Assembly (NCBI GenBank): GCA_021292105.1
Contig: CM037867.1
Span: 12,169,183 to 12,233,182, forward strand
Length of the DNA: 64,000 bases
Reading direction: 5' to 3'
Origin: Anadara kagoshimensis
Taxonomy: Eukaryota; Mollusca; Bivalvia; Arcoida; Arcidae
The number at the start of each line of letters is the position of its first letter. The stretch's first letter is position 1. Below the pieces are notes generated by a model. That model saw only the letters and a program-made list of their open reading frames with translations. It did not search any database and was not told the origin of the DNA. Shown here piece after piece: positions 25,770-36,199 of the stretch. A program made the position numbers and the translations under genes.

Positions 25770-26008
25770 AAATCGGGACTACTGAGCGAGTCACTCGGAA
25801 GTAGTGAGCAAGTCACTCGAGACTAGTAGGTGAGTCACTTGGGATTAAAGCACGAGTAACCCCGGGCGTAGTAACGTAGTAACCCGGGAGTATTGGTGGA
25901 GCAATTCGGGACAAATGAATGAGTTATTTGGAACTAGTAAGCCGGTTACTTGGGACTAGTGAGGTAGTCACTCGAGACTATAGTGAGCGAGTCACTTGAG
26001 GCTAACCC
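25770..26008. repeat. Degenerate GAGTCACTCGGGACTAGT minisatellite
   Basis: About ten imperfect units of 20-26 bp of the type agtgagcgagtcactcgaga. The array is duplicated at 29090-29335 with its segmental copy. It abuts the 3' end of the LINE fragment. Confidence 0.75.
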
Positions 26009-26027
26009 ATATTCATTCCTTACTTAC

Positions 26028-26575
26028 TTAGTCCTCTTTGTGTGTATGTGCACATAAGGCCACCACCAGCTCTCGCCACAACTGTCTGTCCTTAGCCTGT
26101 TTCTCTGCTTTCTTCCACCCCTTCTCCATCTCTTTCAGCTCTTTCTCTACTGTCCGCCTCCATGTTTCCTTTGGTCTTCCCCGCTTCCTTTTCCCATCTG
26201 GTGTCCACTTTAGTGAGACTCTGGTGGTACTGTTGTTGTCTTGTCTCATCACATGTCCAATCCACCGCCATCTTCGTTGTTTTATTTATGTTCTGATATT
26301 CTTCTGGGCACAGATTTCATGTAGCCTCTTGTTACCTATTTTTTCTTGGCCAGTAAATCTTACATATCTTTCTGAGGCAAGTGTTATGAAATGCGGCCAA
26401 TTTTTGAAAATCAGTCTTGGTAACTCTCCAGCATTCTGACCCATATAATAGCACAGATTCAAATTTCTATTGTAGATTCTCAATTTGAATTTAATATTCA
26501 TTACTAAAACCCAATTTTTCGGATATTGTAGCAACATTTTACAAATATTTACATTTTTTCTAGTGGCATTATCTT
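26028..26575 (-). pseudogene. LINE reverse transcriptase C-terminus, copy 1
   Basis: The minus strand encodes the C-terminal end of a non-LTR retrotransposon protein: RIYNRNLN..., a CW/TKTDFQKL region, EKIGNKRLHEICAQKNIRT, RRWRWIGHVMRQDN-like residues, KRKRGRPKETWRRTVEKELK, and ALCAHTHKED before TAA (26028-26030). Breaks: a lost T near 26460 shifts the frame before YGSECW, an extra A in the WPRK..IGNK region (shared with copy 2) shifts it again, and an in-frame TAA follows NIRT. The stop is followed by taagtaagtaag, the usual simple-repeat tail of such elements. RTE/jockey-like; exact clade not determined. Confidence 0.85.
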
Positions 26576-27070
26576 ATTAGGAAGTAACCTAATTTACAAT
26601 ATTAGTCTCTGCTCATAATCTTCTTTCAAAAAGACTGCATACTCCGTAAAATTTTCAATATCACTTCAACTCAAACTGATTATCCTTAATAGAAATGATT
26701 GATACTGTTACATCACAAATTACGTGACCAAATTATATTGATGATAGAAAGTGGTATTAGACATCTGGTCACAGACTCAATGTTGACATGTGTTAAATAC
26801 CACTTTCTTTCATTATTGTAATTTGGTCCGGTAATTTGTGATGTAATCTACATTACCAGCTATCAATCATTCCTTTTAAGGATAAAAAGGTTGCTGTGCA
26901 TTGAATTTTTCTGTTCGAAGTGAAATAGGAAATTTTATAATAATTATTACTGAGTATGCATGTAGACGTTTTGAAGTAATGTTTTAAGCAGAACCTAATA
27001 TTGTACACTAGGTCTCTTTCTTAAAAAATAATGCTTCTATAAAAATTTGTACGTTTTTGTAAAATGTGCC
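26527..27070. repeat. Large imperfect inverted repeat, copy 1
   Basis: The innermost arms (26693-26759 and 26794-26871) pair well: ttacatcacaaatta-cg-gaccaaattat with its complement. The pairing continues outward, more degenerately, through tatccttaa, aaaattt, tacaatatta and acattttacaaa blocks to about 26527 and 27070, giving arms of roughly 230-260 bp. It may be a foldback element or MITE next to or inside the LINE 3' half. Confidence 0.7.
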
Positions 27071-27459
27071 CATTATCTCTAGAAAACGAACTTTTAGTAG
27101 TAATGACTATGTTTAAGTAAGTAACGTGAGATTTAAGCACGAGTAACACGGGAGTAGTGAGAGTTTTGGTCCTAGCACTGCTGATGGGGTACTGCAAAAG
27201 TTTTAGAAGCCATGTGCTACTGGGCGGTCCCTGCTAATCTTAATCCCTGTCTTGGCTTCCATACAAAAATATCGATAATATTACTTTATCGCAATAAAAA
27301 TGTTATGTTAAGAACTTGTGAATTTAAGAGCCTGTTGATTTATAGTTTGGTAAATAACGGCATACTTAAATTAGGACATGAGAACTAATTCTGGAACCTG
27401 ATAAGAATTTGAGCTGTTTATACTAGAACATTGGCGTACATGTTAGTGACGTTATTACA

Positions 27460-27502
27460 AAGACGGCTACCATTTTATTTGTTTTGTTATACGCAGTGTC
27501 AG
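27460..27502 (+). pseudogene. Signal-peptide exon of the lectin, dead upstream copy
   Basis: This is the counterpart of lectin exon 1 (30794-30836) in the first duplication copy. Reading from AAG at 27460 gives K-TATILFVLLYAVSG up to the donor (GTTGGC). The start ATG is changed to AAG, and the nearest upstream ATG (27440) is out of frame. No CTLD exons follow before the second copy, so this is a remnant of a partial gene duplication. It could still act as a non-coding alternative first exon. Confidence 0.65.
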
Positions 27503-27830
27503 GTTGGCTCTTTTAATTGTTTGATGTTTTTGTAAATATATTTTAATATTTTAATATTTCAGTATTTTAATATTATATAGCGATCATTAGGATTTTTTGT
27601 TTTAATTCTTTACCTAATAAGTCCAAACATAAATTGCATTCATAGATTAAAATAAATCCTCGAGTTGTTTCCCTCTTATCGCATATGAATTTATTACGAA
27701 ACCTAAGTAGGAATGTTCAATAATGCTCGGATCTTATAAGGGTCGGTCGAGGCAGCTTAAGCAAAGGCTACATCCAATAACACTATAAAGGTTTGGTTTT
27801 CTAGGTGACCAAAAGACTTAAAACGTCGCC

Positions 27831-28482
27831 TTACATTTAACAACACTTTTATCGCCGCTTAGCCTCAAATCTGGTCCTAGTAGGAGAAAAGGTGTGTCAG
27901 ATCGTGATCGGTGTCTCCGACAATTTTTTTCCATCATATCAGAACTGGCAGCCTTGTCTCTAAAACAGACTAAAGTCTTCTAAAGGCCAGTAAAATTGTA
28001 TCTCAATTGTTCTATATTTATATTATTTGCACCTGTATATAAAGGTCGTCTGTCCATAAAGGCCACTTAAACTAGTTTCATTGGGTGGCCTTTATAGACA
28101 GGTTTGACCGTAAATAAAATACCTGGACATGAAGCAACATTTCCCTTTTGTCCGTTGTTTTTGCGCAATCCGGTTTCTTCTGCCTTCATAGAATTGACCG
28201 CATTAATTTTTACTTGGGCTTAAAACACTTTTACACTATTCCATTTGATGTATATAGTTCGATGTTGGTTTCACGAATGCGTTGCCAGTACAACCAAAAA
28301 CAAGGAAATTTCATATTTCCGAATATGATTTCTCCTTTCGAATTTCTTTATTCGTTTTATCGCGCATTTTTTTTTAATTTTTATTTTTACAGATGTATTT
28401 CAATTTTTATACTTATGCCATATACCATTTTCTTAAATCAATCATAGAATACATTTTAAAAATGGTATATTGTCATATACCT
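27831..28482. other. Interval present only in duplication copy 1
   Basis: Copy 2 passes directly from aaaacaccgcc to tttttaattttatgtag at 31147, whereas copy 1 has about 650 bp here. Both edges contain cctt, consistent with a microhomology deletion in copy 2. The interval holds a fragment of a paired ggcctttatagacaggttt MITE (about 28010-28110) and no gene. Confidence 0.75.
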
Positions 28483-29089
28483 TTTTAATTTTATGTAGTT
28501 TATATTATGATTAAATTTTAAAAAATGGTATATGACAATACCCCTATTTATGAAACGTAATAAAATAATTTTTATGGACATCCTCATTACACAGGATACA
28601 CATAGATTTTTTCATCAATAAGCTGAATTTGCCCAATAGATTAATATTATTACTATTATTATAATTATTTACGTACTCTCCGTTCTCTGTTGCCAGTTTT
28701 AACGGAGCTGAATGTGCCCCAAACCTGATTAATCTTCACAGACTGTACCAGGTCGATTTTGATAGACAACTGATATATAAAAAACAAAACCATATGTTAC
28801 ATAATGTCGATAATATGCAAATATCGGGTGATCATAAATAACATGTGTTCTAATATATAGTCAGAAATGTCTTACACTCAGTTTTTTGTCTTTTAATTCA
28901 AATGACTGAAAATATTTTAATTTTTACTTGTGAAATTTATTAACAATCGATTAATAATAATAATAGTGCCTAATAAGCACTTTATTTAGAAAAAAATTCC
29001 AATTTATGCAACAATTAAAATTAAACAAAGTGTCCATTTACCTGGGTTGTGAGTTAGTATTTCGAGACTAGTGAGATACTAAATTGAGA

Positions 29090-29335
29090 CAGACTAGCAA
29101 CAGAGTAAATCTGGACTAGTGACCTAGTCACTCGGAAGTAGTGAGCAAGTCACTCGAGACTAGTAAGTGAGTCACTTGGGATTAAAGAACGAACGTAGTA
29201 ACGTAGTAACCCGGGAGTATTGGTGGAGCACTTCGGGACAAATGAATGAGTTATTCGGAACTAATAAGCGGGTTACTTGGGACTAATGAGGTAGTCACTC
29301 GAGACTATAGTGAGCGAGTCACTTGAGGCTAACCC
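29090..29335. repeat. GAGTCACTCG minisatellite, second copy
   Basis: It is the segmental-duplication counterpart of 25770-26008, slightly shorter (the cccgggcg portion is missing). Confidence 0.75.
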
Positions 29336-29361
29336 ATATTCATTTCTTACTTACTTAGTCC

Positions 29362-29899
29362 TCTTCGTGCGTATGTGCACATAAGGCCACCACTAGTTCT
29401 CACCACAACTGCCTGTCCTTAGCCTTTTTTCTCATCTTCCTTCCACCCCTTCCCCATCTCTTTCAGCTCTTTCTCTACTGTCCGCCTCCATGTTTCCTTT
29501 GGTCTTCCCCGCTTCCTTTTCCCATCTGGTGTCCATTTTAGTGAGACTCTGGTGGTACTGTTGTTGTCTTGTCTCATCACATGTCCAACCCACCGCCATC
29601 TACGTTGTTTTATTTCTGTTCTGATATTCTTCTGGGCACAGATTTCAAGTAGCCTCTTGTTACCTATTTTTTCTTGGCCAGTAAATCTTACATATCTTTC
29701 TGAGGCAGGTGTTATTAAATGCGGCCAATTTTTGAAAATCAGTCTTGGTAACTCTCCAGCATTCTGACCCATATAATAGCACAGATTTCAAACTTCTATT
29801 GTAGATTCTCAATTTGAATTTAATATTCATTACTAAAACCCAATTTTTCGGATATTGTAGCAACATTTTACAAATATTTACATTTTTTTCTAGTGGCAT
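29362..29899 (-). pseudogene. LINE reverse transcriptase C-terminus, copy 2
   Basis: Here the block SLKSVLLYGSECWRVTKTDF reads cleanly (29660-29899), and the downstream frame (29419-29772) carries ICAQKNIRTEIKQRRWRWVG, HVMRQDN and the KRKRGRPKETWRRTVEKELK block without the stop seen in copy 1. The two frames are separated by the same extra A in the WPRK..IGNK codons as in copy 1, so that lesion predates the duplication. The C-terminus (after GWKEDEKKG) is shifted. Pseudogene. Confidence 0.85.
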
Positions 29900-30410
29900 T
29901 ATCTTATTAGGAAGTAACCTAATTTACAATATTAGTCTCTGCTCATAATCTTCTTTCAAAAAGACTGCATACTCCGTAAAATTTTCAATATCACTTCAAC
30001 TCAAACTGATTATCCTTAATAGAAATGATTGATACTGTTACATCACAAATTACGTGACCAAATTATATTGATGATAGAAAGTGGTATTAAACATCTGGTC
30101 ACAGGCTCAATGTTGACATGTATTAAATACCACTTTCTTTCATAATTGTAATTTGGTCAGGTAATTTGTGATGTAACATAAATTGATACACATAACCAGT
30201 TATCAATCATTTCTTTTAAGGATAAAAAGATTGCTGGACATTGGATTTTTCTGTTTGAAGTGAAATAGGAAATTTTATAATAACTGAGTAATACATGTAG
30301 ACGTTTTGAAGTAATATTTAAAGCAGAACCTAATATTGTACATTAGGTCTCTTTCTTAAAAAATAATGCCACTATAAAAATTGTACGTTTTTGTAAAATG
30401 TGCCCATTAT
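29860..30410. repeat. Large imperfect inverted repeat, copy 2
   Basis: It is the segmental counterpart of 26527-27070. The inner arms pair ttacatcacaaattacgtga (about 30047) with the complement of the tcaggtaatttgtgatgtaa block (about 30157-30177). Confidence 0.65.
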
Positions 30411-30750
30411 CTCTAGAAAACGAACTTTTAGTAGTAATGACTATGTTTAAGTAAGTAACGTGGGATTAAAGCACGAGTAACAAGGGAGTATTGAGAGTTT
30501 TGGTCCTAGCAGTGCTGATGGGGTACTGCAAAAGTTTTAGGAGCCATGTGCTACTGGGCGGCCCCTGTTAATCTTAAGCCCTGTCTTGGCTTCCATATAA
30601 AAATATCGACAATATTACTTTATCGCAATAGAAATGTTATGTTAAGAACTTGTGAATTTAAGAGGCTGTTGATTTATAGTTTGGTAAATAACGGCATACT
30701 TAAATTAGGACATGAGAACTAATTCTGGAACCTGATAAGAATTTTAACTG

Positions 30751-30793
30751 TTTATACTAGAACATTAGCGTACATGTTAGTGACGTTATTACA
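30751..30793 (+). promoter_or_regulatory. Possible TATA-like element upstream of lectin ATG
   Basis: tttatactaga begins 43 bp before the ATG at 30794. If it positions transcription, the 5' UTR would be only about 10-20 nt. The same sequence is present in duplication copy 1 (about 27415-27425). No other promoter element is convincing. Confidence 0.25.
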
Positions 30794-30836
30794 ATGACGG
30801 CTATCATTTTATTTGTTTTCTTATTCGCAGTGTCAG
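30794..30836 (+). CDS. Lectin exon 1 (signal peptide)
   Basis: ATG at 30794 in context acaATGa, 14 complete codons plus one base (phase 1), donor CAG|GTTGGT. The donor is weak but the phase matches exon 2: G + GA makes Gly, giving AVSG-CTAISC. The exon lies in duplication copy 2, and its mate at 27460 lacks the ATG. Confidence 0.7.
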
Positions 30837-33472
30837 GTTGGTTCTTTTAATAGTTTTATGCTTTTGTAAATATACAGTATTTTAATATTATATAGCGATC
30901 ATTAGGATTTCTTTTGCTTTAATTCTTTCCCCAATAAGTCCAAACCTAAGATTGCATTCATAGATCTAAATAAATCTTCGACTTGTTTCCCTCTTATCGC
31001 ATATGAATTTATTACTAAACCTAATTGGGAATGCATAGTATTGATCGGATCTGATATGGGTCGGTCGATGCAGCTTAAGCAAAGGCTACATCCAATCTCA
31101 CTTAAGAGGATTGGTTTTCTAGGTGACCAAAAGACTTAAAACACCGCCTTTTTAATTTTATGTAGTTTATGATTAAATTTTAAAAAATGGTATATGACAA
31201 TACCCCTATTTATGAAACTTAATAAAATAATTTTTATGGACATCCTCATTACACAGGATACACCTAGATTCTTACATCAATAAGCAATAATGTTAAGAAA
31301 TGTTGCATTTCCAAGAAAATTATAATCTCAGCAGGCAACATTTTTGTATTACTTTTGTCTATTTGCGACTAGTTACAATCTGAGAATACTCAAAAACTAA
31401 GGTATACTTCCTCATGCCAAGCATTTCCTAAAACGAATTTGGTTAAATATATTTTGGTTCTTTGGATATTTTTCAACCCCTTCAAGAGGGTTTGTTTCAC
31501 AATTTTGGTCTAAACACTACTAATGATGAATTGCATTTTGAAACGGCCGTCAAATACTGTAAAATTAAAACTGGTTCAATATGTAATAATGTTACTTTTA
31601 CTTACTTATGTATATATATTTTACATAGGATGCACTGCGATAAGCTGTAGGAGTGGATGGGTCCATCACGACACTTCCTGTTACCTTGCCGTTCATTTGG
31701 AAGAATCGTGGGTGGTGGCTGAGGTAGGTTGCTTCCTATAATATAAATATGTCAATAAAGTTAATCGTATATTTAAACGACCGTCTAGAGCTGTAAAATT
31801 AAAACTGGTATAACATGTAATTATTTATTCAAAACTTAAGAAAAAGTTTAATTGTTTTCTAGAGTTTTAAAATGCATGTTTGTAACAACAAGAACCGTAC
31901 ACAACGATGAAACATGAATTACAAAGAATAAATTCAGTTTTGTTTTAGAAAACATTTTAACTTATTTTTAATTATGGATATGAAGTGGCGCCGGTTGTTT
32001 TTTTTTTTTTTTTTTTTTTTTTTGTCGGTTGTCTTTGAGTAATCTAGAACCGACACATGAATACATGTATGTCAAATATTGGCGCTGATGTTTTCCAACC
32101 CACCAATCATGGAGTTCGGTAGTGTATCATGTGATCAATAACATTTGTACGTAACGTTTTAGAAAATGTTTACGTCGAAAACCAGAGTAACATTATTTTT
32201 ATGGACAATCGTCAACTTATGGAAGTAATTTTTCTACTCGAACGTTACGGGGTATAACGTAGCAAAATGTTACACCCCATTTATCATTTTTAAACACACG
32301 CCATGAATACCTTAAATACCTTACAGTACTGTCAGTAACCCATTGTTTGATCTCGGTGTTTTAGTGCATGTCTTCCAATAACACAGCGTAAGCATGCCGC
32401 ATTCTCTAGAAATAAAGTTTTCAAAGATACTAAATACGAAAGTTCTAAAATTGCAGAGTCTTTGTCCATCTTTTTTAAGAAACTGTATCCATGAATGCGC
32501 ATCACTACGGTGTCTTAGTTGATAGAATGCGGTATATTTGAGAGATCGTGCGTTTGAACCCCAGCCTTGCAAATAGGTAGTGACTGTTCTTTCGACAAGC
32601 ACTCGGTATTTAGAATTAAAAAAAAACACGGCGTCATTCGGAAGAGATCTTAAAACTGTCGCTCCGTCAAGCGTGGCACATTAAAGAACCCTCCCTGCAC
32701 ATTGATCTGAGCGCTGCAAAATTTAAAATTTCTGCCTCTTCTCCTATAGCTAGTGACGTTTCTATATAGGTGAAATATTCTTGACTGGGAGGTTATATCC
32801 CTTTTCAATCTGTACTCGATCATAAATGCACAAATATTTAAAAATCAAAATTTAGCCTTTTCGCAAGTTTGAGATCACTGATTTATGAAAATCACAAGAT
32901 CTATAAGAAAAACAAGAAAAGGTGTTAAAACTTTCCTATATTAATGCTTACATATAGTTTTCATGCTCCGAGGTCTATCTCAGGGGGGGGGGGAGAATAA
33001 AATGTTTAACATAAGAACTGTGAATTTTGTAAAGAAAATGTCCCGCAAATGGGTGAAAAACAGGGAAATTGTCAAAATAGGGATATATTACATGGCCCTA
33101 GAAATATATTAAGTAGTCTGCTACCACGTGGTTGTTTTTCTTTATAAACCATGCCTTAATAGCCTTCCAAAAATAAGGCAAGTAAAACAGTTTAATGCAG
33201 GACATGTTTGGTTTTTCAGCAAGCATCTTTACAAAACTATTTTACATAATTTTATTTTAGTTTTGAGTTTTGATATTTTCTGTTTTACATGTTTTTATTT
33301 TTGTAGAATCATTGGTAGAGATATTTTCTGTTTCAAATTTTATTTCTTTATTTTTTAGGAACATTGCAGAATTTTAGGTGGTATGTTGGCAGAAATCAAT
33401 AATGCTAGTGAAAACGCATTCTTACAATCAATGTTACAACGTCAAAACCTCCATAAAGGTATGCAAGGATTG

Positions 33473-33557
<85 letters not shown>

Positions 33558-33887
33558 CCACTGTGGTAGAGTGCACGCTCCGTAAGTGGGAGATCGTGGG
33601 TTCGAACCCCGATCAAGTCTGACCCAAGAATTAAAAGTGGGTAGTGACTATTCTTTCGCCAAGCACTCGGCATTACGAAATAAAAGTCACGGTTCTTTCG
33701 GATGGGAACTTTAAATAAACGAGGCGCTGTGTCACGGTAGGCGTGGCACGATAAAGAACCCTGCTGTATAATGCCATCAGCGCAACGCACAGGCAAAATT
33801 TCTGCACCTTCTCCTATAGCTGACGACGTCTCGATATAAGTGAAATATTCTTGACGTTAATACCATCACTCAACTCTCTCTCTCCTC

Positions 33888-33937
<50 letters not shown>

Positions 33938-34449
33938 CTGTAAATATTAGATATATATAGAGTATAACGCATGGTAAAACTCCATATCAGACATAGGGTT
34001 CTAGCCTGAGGTATCAGTGATATTGGTAGAGGGCTAATATGACATGTGAGCATCATATAGCAAAATATTAAAAACTACATATATGATAAATGTGTACAGC
34101 TAAGTATTAACAATGTTCTTTTGCAGATTACTGGATAGGTGGTACTGATGTTGAAGTTGAAGGAGAATGGAAATGGGTTAGTAGCAGGCAGAGATTTACA
34201 TTTATCGACTGGAGTACCGGAGAACCAAACAACGTCGTCAAGGATGGGATGTCGGAGGGATGTGCTATGATGTCATGGGGTGTCCAATACAAATGGAATG
34301 ACGCAAATTGTGCGACCGCCAAAGCGCATTTTGTATGCGAAATAGAGTATGCATTAATACATATAATTACTCGGCCAATGTGTTATAATTTTAATGTGCT
34401 GCCATTTCAAAAATTTCTCCCAAATGCACCCCAACTAGGGAATCCGTGA
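30794..34449 (+). CDS. Secreted C-type lectin, EPN/WND type, 4 exons
   Basis: Predicted extracellular carbohydrate-binding protein of 186 residues. Exons are 30794-30836, 31629-31723, 33359-33458 and 34127-34449, with intron phases 1, 0 and 1; the joined length is 561 nt with no internal stop. The N-terminus MTAIILFVFLFAVSG is a signal peptide. The CTLD follows: an N-terminal Cys pair of the long form (SCRSGW, SCYL), EHC, WIGG, the calcium/sugar motif EPN, EGC, the calcium motif WND, then NDANC and HFVCE. All four core disulfide cysteines are present. EPN in this family usually means mannose-type binding; that is inference here. There is no transmembrane segment and no second domain. The read-through tail of about 35 residues after the last Cys may be real, or a donor at 34347 (GA|GTATGC) may lead to a further exon. 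No AATAAA is obvious downstream. Confidence 0.85.
31629..31723 (+). CDS. Lectin exon 2 (CTLD N-terminal part)
   Basis: Acceptor tttacatag|GA, donor GAG|GTAGGT. It encodes CTAISCRSGWVHHDTSCY and then the strand ending SWVVAE. The cysteines at SC and SCY form the extra N-terminal disulfide of long-form CTLDs. Confidence 0.85.
31998..32023. repeat. Poly-T tract
   Basis: A run of about 26 T in lectin intron 1. Confidence 0.9.
32500..32790 (+). mobile_element. SINE family A copy in lectin intron 1
   Basis: Degenerate tRNA head with a B box cgtttgaacccca (about 32551), then ggtagtgactgttctttcg, caagcactcgg, gcgtggcac-ttaaagaaccct, cttctcctatagct and the 3' end tatataggtgaaatattcttga. It aligns throughout with 33556-33860 and has the same orientation as the gene. 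Confidence 0.8.
33359..33458 (+). CDS. Lectin exon 3 (CTLD helix 2 region)
   Basis: Acceptor tttttttag|GAA, donor AAAG|GTATGC. It encodes EHCRILGGMLAEINNASENA and continues to QNLHK. The GGMLAEI block is the conserved CTLD alpha-2 signature. Confidence 0.9.
33477..33556. repeat. (CT)n(GT)n compound microsatellite
   Basis: About 20 CT units followed by about 18 GT units, 19 bp after the exon 3 donor. Confidence 0.95.
33556..33860 (+). mobile_element. SINE family A copy in lectin intron 2
   Basis: The tRNA-like head has an A-box region (tgtggtagagtg) and an exact B box gggttcgaacccc (33598-33610). The body runs gtgactattctttcgccaag ... cggtaggcgtggcacgataa ... to tcgatataagtgaaatattc. CT/GT microsatellites lie on both sides. 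It is the best-preserved head of the family in this window. Confidence 0.85.
33872..33940. repeat. (CT)n microsatellite
   Basis: Imperfect CT run of about 68 bp following the SINE in lectin intron 2. Confidence 0.9.
34127..34449 (+). CDS. Lectin exon 4 (sugar-binding core and C-terminus)
   Basis: Acceptor ctttttgcag|AT. G + AT gives Asp, then YWIGG. It encodes WKWVSSRQRF, the calcium/sugar site TGEPNN, EGCAMMSWG, KWNDANC and HFVCE, and stays open to TGA 34447-34449. A donor-like GTATGC at 34347 could end the exon earlier. Confidence 0.9.
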
Positions 34450-34572
34450 TATTCTAACCATGTGCATGACCAAATAATATTCGTTAATGACGCATCTACT
34501 GCACCAAATAACTGTTTTATGACGTTACATATTATGTATAATGGTTTTCAAATAAGTAGCAGTCAAAATTAG

Positions 34573-34850
34573 ATTGGTTGGTTGGTCGAATGTTGCTTAA
34601 CGCCGTATCAACAATTTTTCAGCAATTCGCGACGCGAACTTTTTTGTTAATCTCTATGGATTAATCTATAAACAATTTTGTGTATGCATGTGAAATGCTA
34701 GAGTGTTTTATGATCTGCTTTTAACTACCGCGCACTCAGGGCGACTTTAACGTGCTAGCTTAAAGTCAGTACGCCACAGACAAGCGTACCACCCCCAGTC
34801 CATTATACTGATACCAGGTGAATTAGCAAAGGCCAACAGCTCTAGAGTCT
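34573..34850 (-). mobile_element. SINE family B, 5'-truncated
   Basis: The + strand begins attggttggttgg (the AACC tail complement), then gttgcttaacgccgtatcaa, tctctatggattaatctata, acgccacagacaagcgtacc and cagtccattatactgatacc. The tRNA-like head is missing. It lies about 120 bp beyond the lectin stop codon. Confidence 0.8.
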
Positions 34851-35049
34851 GGGTCTCTTAGAGTTTGTTGAAAATGAGAACATATGGTAAAGTTAAATAA
34901 CGCCATGCGTTAGTTAACGTCACTTCCGAGAGTTTCATAACACCGAGTCTTCAAATTTTGCTTCATATTTAGATTTATAACTCATCAGCCTTTCTCTTCA
35001 TATACCTTCTTTCAAGTCATAAGATACATTCAGAAAATGGTATGTGACA

Positions 35050-35430
35050 ATTTTGAATGCATTTTATGATTTATTCAAAAATATTTTTGATAAATAAATT
35101 GTTGGCTAAGGGATATTGCAAGTCTAGGCTTATCAAGGTTCTTAAACAGTTTTATGGCCGTCATCACAGTATTGTTGATAAGTTTGATGTCTCTGTATCA
35201 AGAATTGCCCTGGATATATTTGACGTACCAAAGTTCTATGTTCTTTTCACACAATTTTGAATACACACGTGGCGGGTGTAGTTAGCTAAACAGGAGGTGC
35301 TTACGCTTCCGGAGCACCCGGCCTCACTTCCCTAGTGAAAGTTCACGTATGTAACCTGACAGTTACAAAGTTTTTACTTTGCTTCTGGATTGTGATTCGG
35401 ACATGGATAAGTATGTTTGTTTTTTATTTT
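35050..35430 (+). pseudogene. Retroelement fragment: RT C-terminus plus 3' tail
   Basis: The open frame 35057-35260 encodes NKLLAKGYCKSRLIKVLK, FYGRHHSIVDKFDVSVSR and IALDIFDV; the family's stop codon is lost, so the frame runs on into the tail. The 3' tail (gtagttagctaaacaggagg, cctcacttccctagtgaaag) follows to about 35430. Confidence 0.8.
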
Positions 35431-35449
35431 GATTATGACATCCACGGAA

Positions 35450-35880
35450 TGCTTCCATCTGAGCCTTTTTTAAAAACATGATAACTTCAATTTTCTTCTG
35501 TCAACTTCCCTTTTCTATGCAGCAATATACTTGCTTCTCTTGCTCATAGTGTATTTGTAGCACAGGTAATCGATTATTGTTATGATTGTAGATGTTGCTC
35601 CAACTAAGAAAACTTTATACAAACGAAGCAAAGTACTTTCAAATATTTTTTTACTCTGGAAAATGCAAATACAGAGGTTAATCAAGGCCCTCAAAAAGTT
35701 CCATCATCATTTCATTTAAGGTATAAGGTCTCTGTATCCAAGGTGGCCCTGGATATATCCGACGTCACATAATCCTGTGTTCTTTGATTTTACACATGGC
35801 AGGTGTAGGTAGCCGCTAAACAATAGGTGCCTCCTCGGTGGAACTTCACATGTTTAAAGTAATTTCACAGTTTTCGCTTT
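35450..35880 (+). mobile_element. More degraded retroelement copy
   Basis: Recognisable blocks are caacttcccttttctatgca (the NFPF region), ttaatcaaggccctcaaaaa, gccctggatatatccgacgt and cacatggcaggtgtaggtag. All frames are broken. Confidence 0.65.
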
Positions 35881-36199
35881 GCTTTTTGGATTCTTACACC
35901 TTTTTGCTAAGACTAGAATTTTGCCGAGTAGGTGGGAGATGTGGTAACCCGTTAGCGCGTGTTTGAGACCAATCCACCACAGCGACACCTCGGTCACAAT
36001 TTTTGAGACCACTTTTACTCTGAACAGCTCAAAATAATTTTCAAAAGCGAAGGTAAAGCAAACATTACAATCATTTAAAATTAAAGAAAAATTGGTAATG
36101 CAGAAAAAGAAAATTTTAAACACAAATTACCTCAGTGGTTTATTTTTAAATTTCACTATGTTTACTCAGTGGTTAATGTTATTCACCAGAAATTGGAGT

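Larger units (their letters stand above)
25289..28620. repeat. Segmental tandem duplication, copy 1
   Basis: The segment starting agctgaatttgcc is repeated directly downstream from 28621. Matching landmarks occur in the same order: ATT tract, GTCACTCG minisatellite, LINE fragment, large inverted repeat, signal-peptide exon and terminal block to atcaataagc. The copies look more than 90% identical by eye. This copy contains an extra interval at 27831-28482. The junction between copies shares agc, consistent with a microhomology-mediated event. Confidence 0.9.
28621..31285. repeat. Segmental tandem duplication, copy 2
   Basis: It is the direct repeat of 25289-28620, lacking the 650-bp interval. 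It ends with the tatgacaatacccctattta ... acatcaataagc block that also ends copy 1. It carries the intact first exon and presumed promoter of the lectin gene. Confidence 0.9.
31724..33358 (+). other. Lectin intron 1
   Basis: Its 1635 bp contain a poly-T tract, a SINE A copy (32500-32790) and a G10 run near 32983. No further exon is evident. Confidence 0.7.

Noticed and set aside
25770-26008. CRISPR-like array (regular short repeats)
   Set aside because: The repeats are degenerate and contiguous without unique spacers, and the genome is eukaryotic; it is a minisatellite.
26038-26439. 133-codon + strand ORF
   Set aside because: It is the antisense shadow of the LINE RT C-terminus, which has recognisable motifs on the minus strand.
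32321-32629. 102-codon minus-strand ORF in lectin intron 1
   Set aside because: About half of it lies over SINE A and it shows no domain features.
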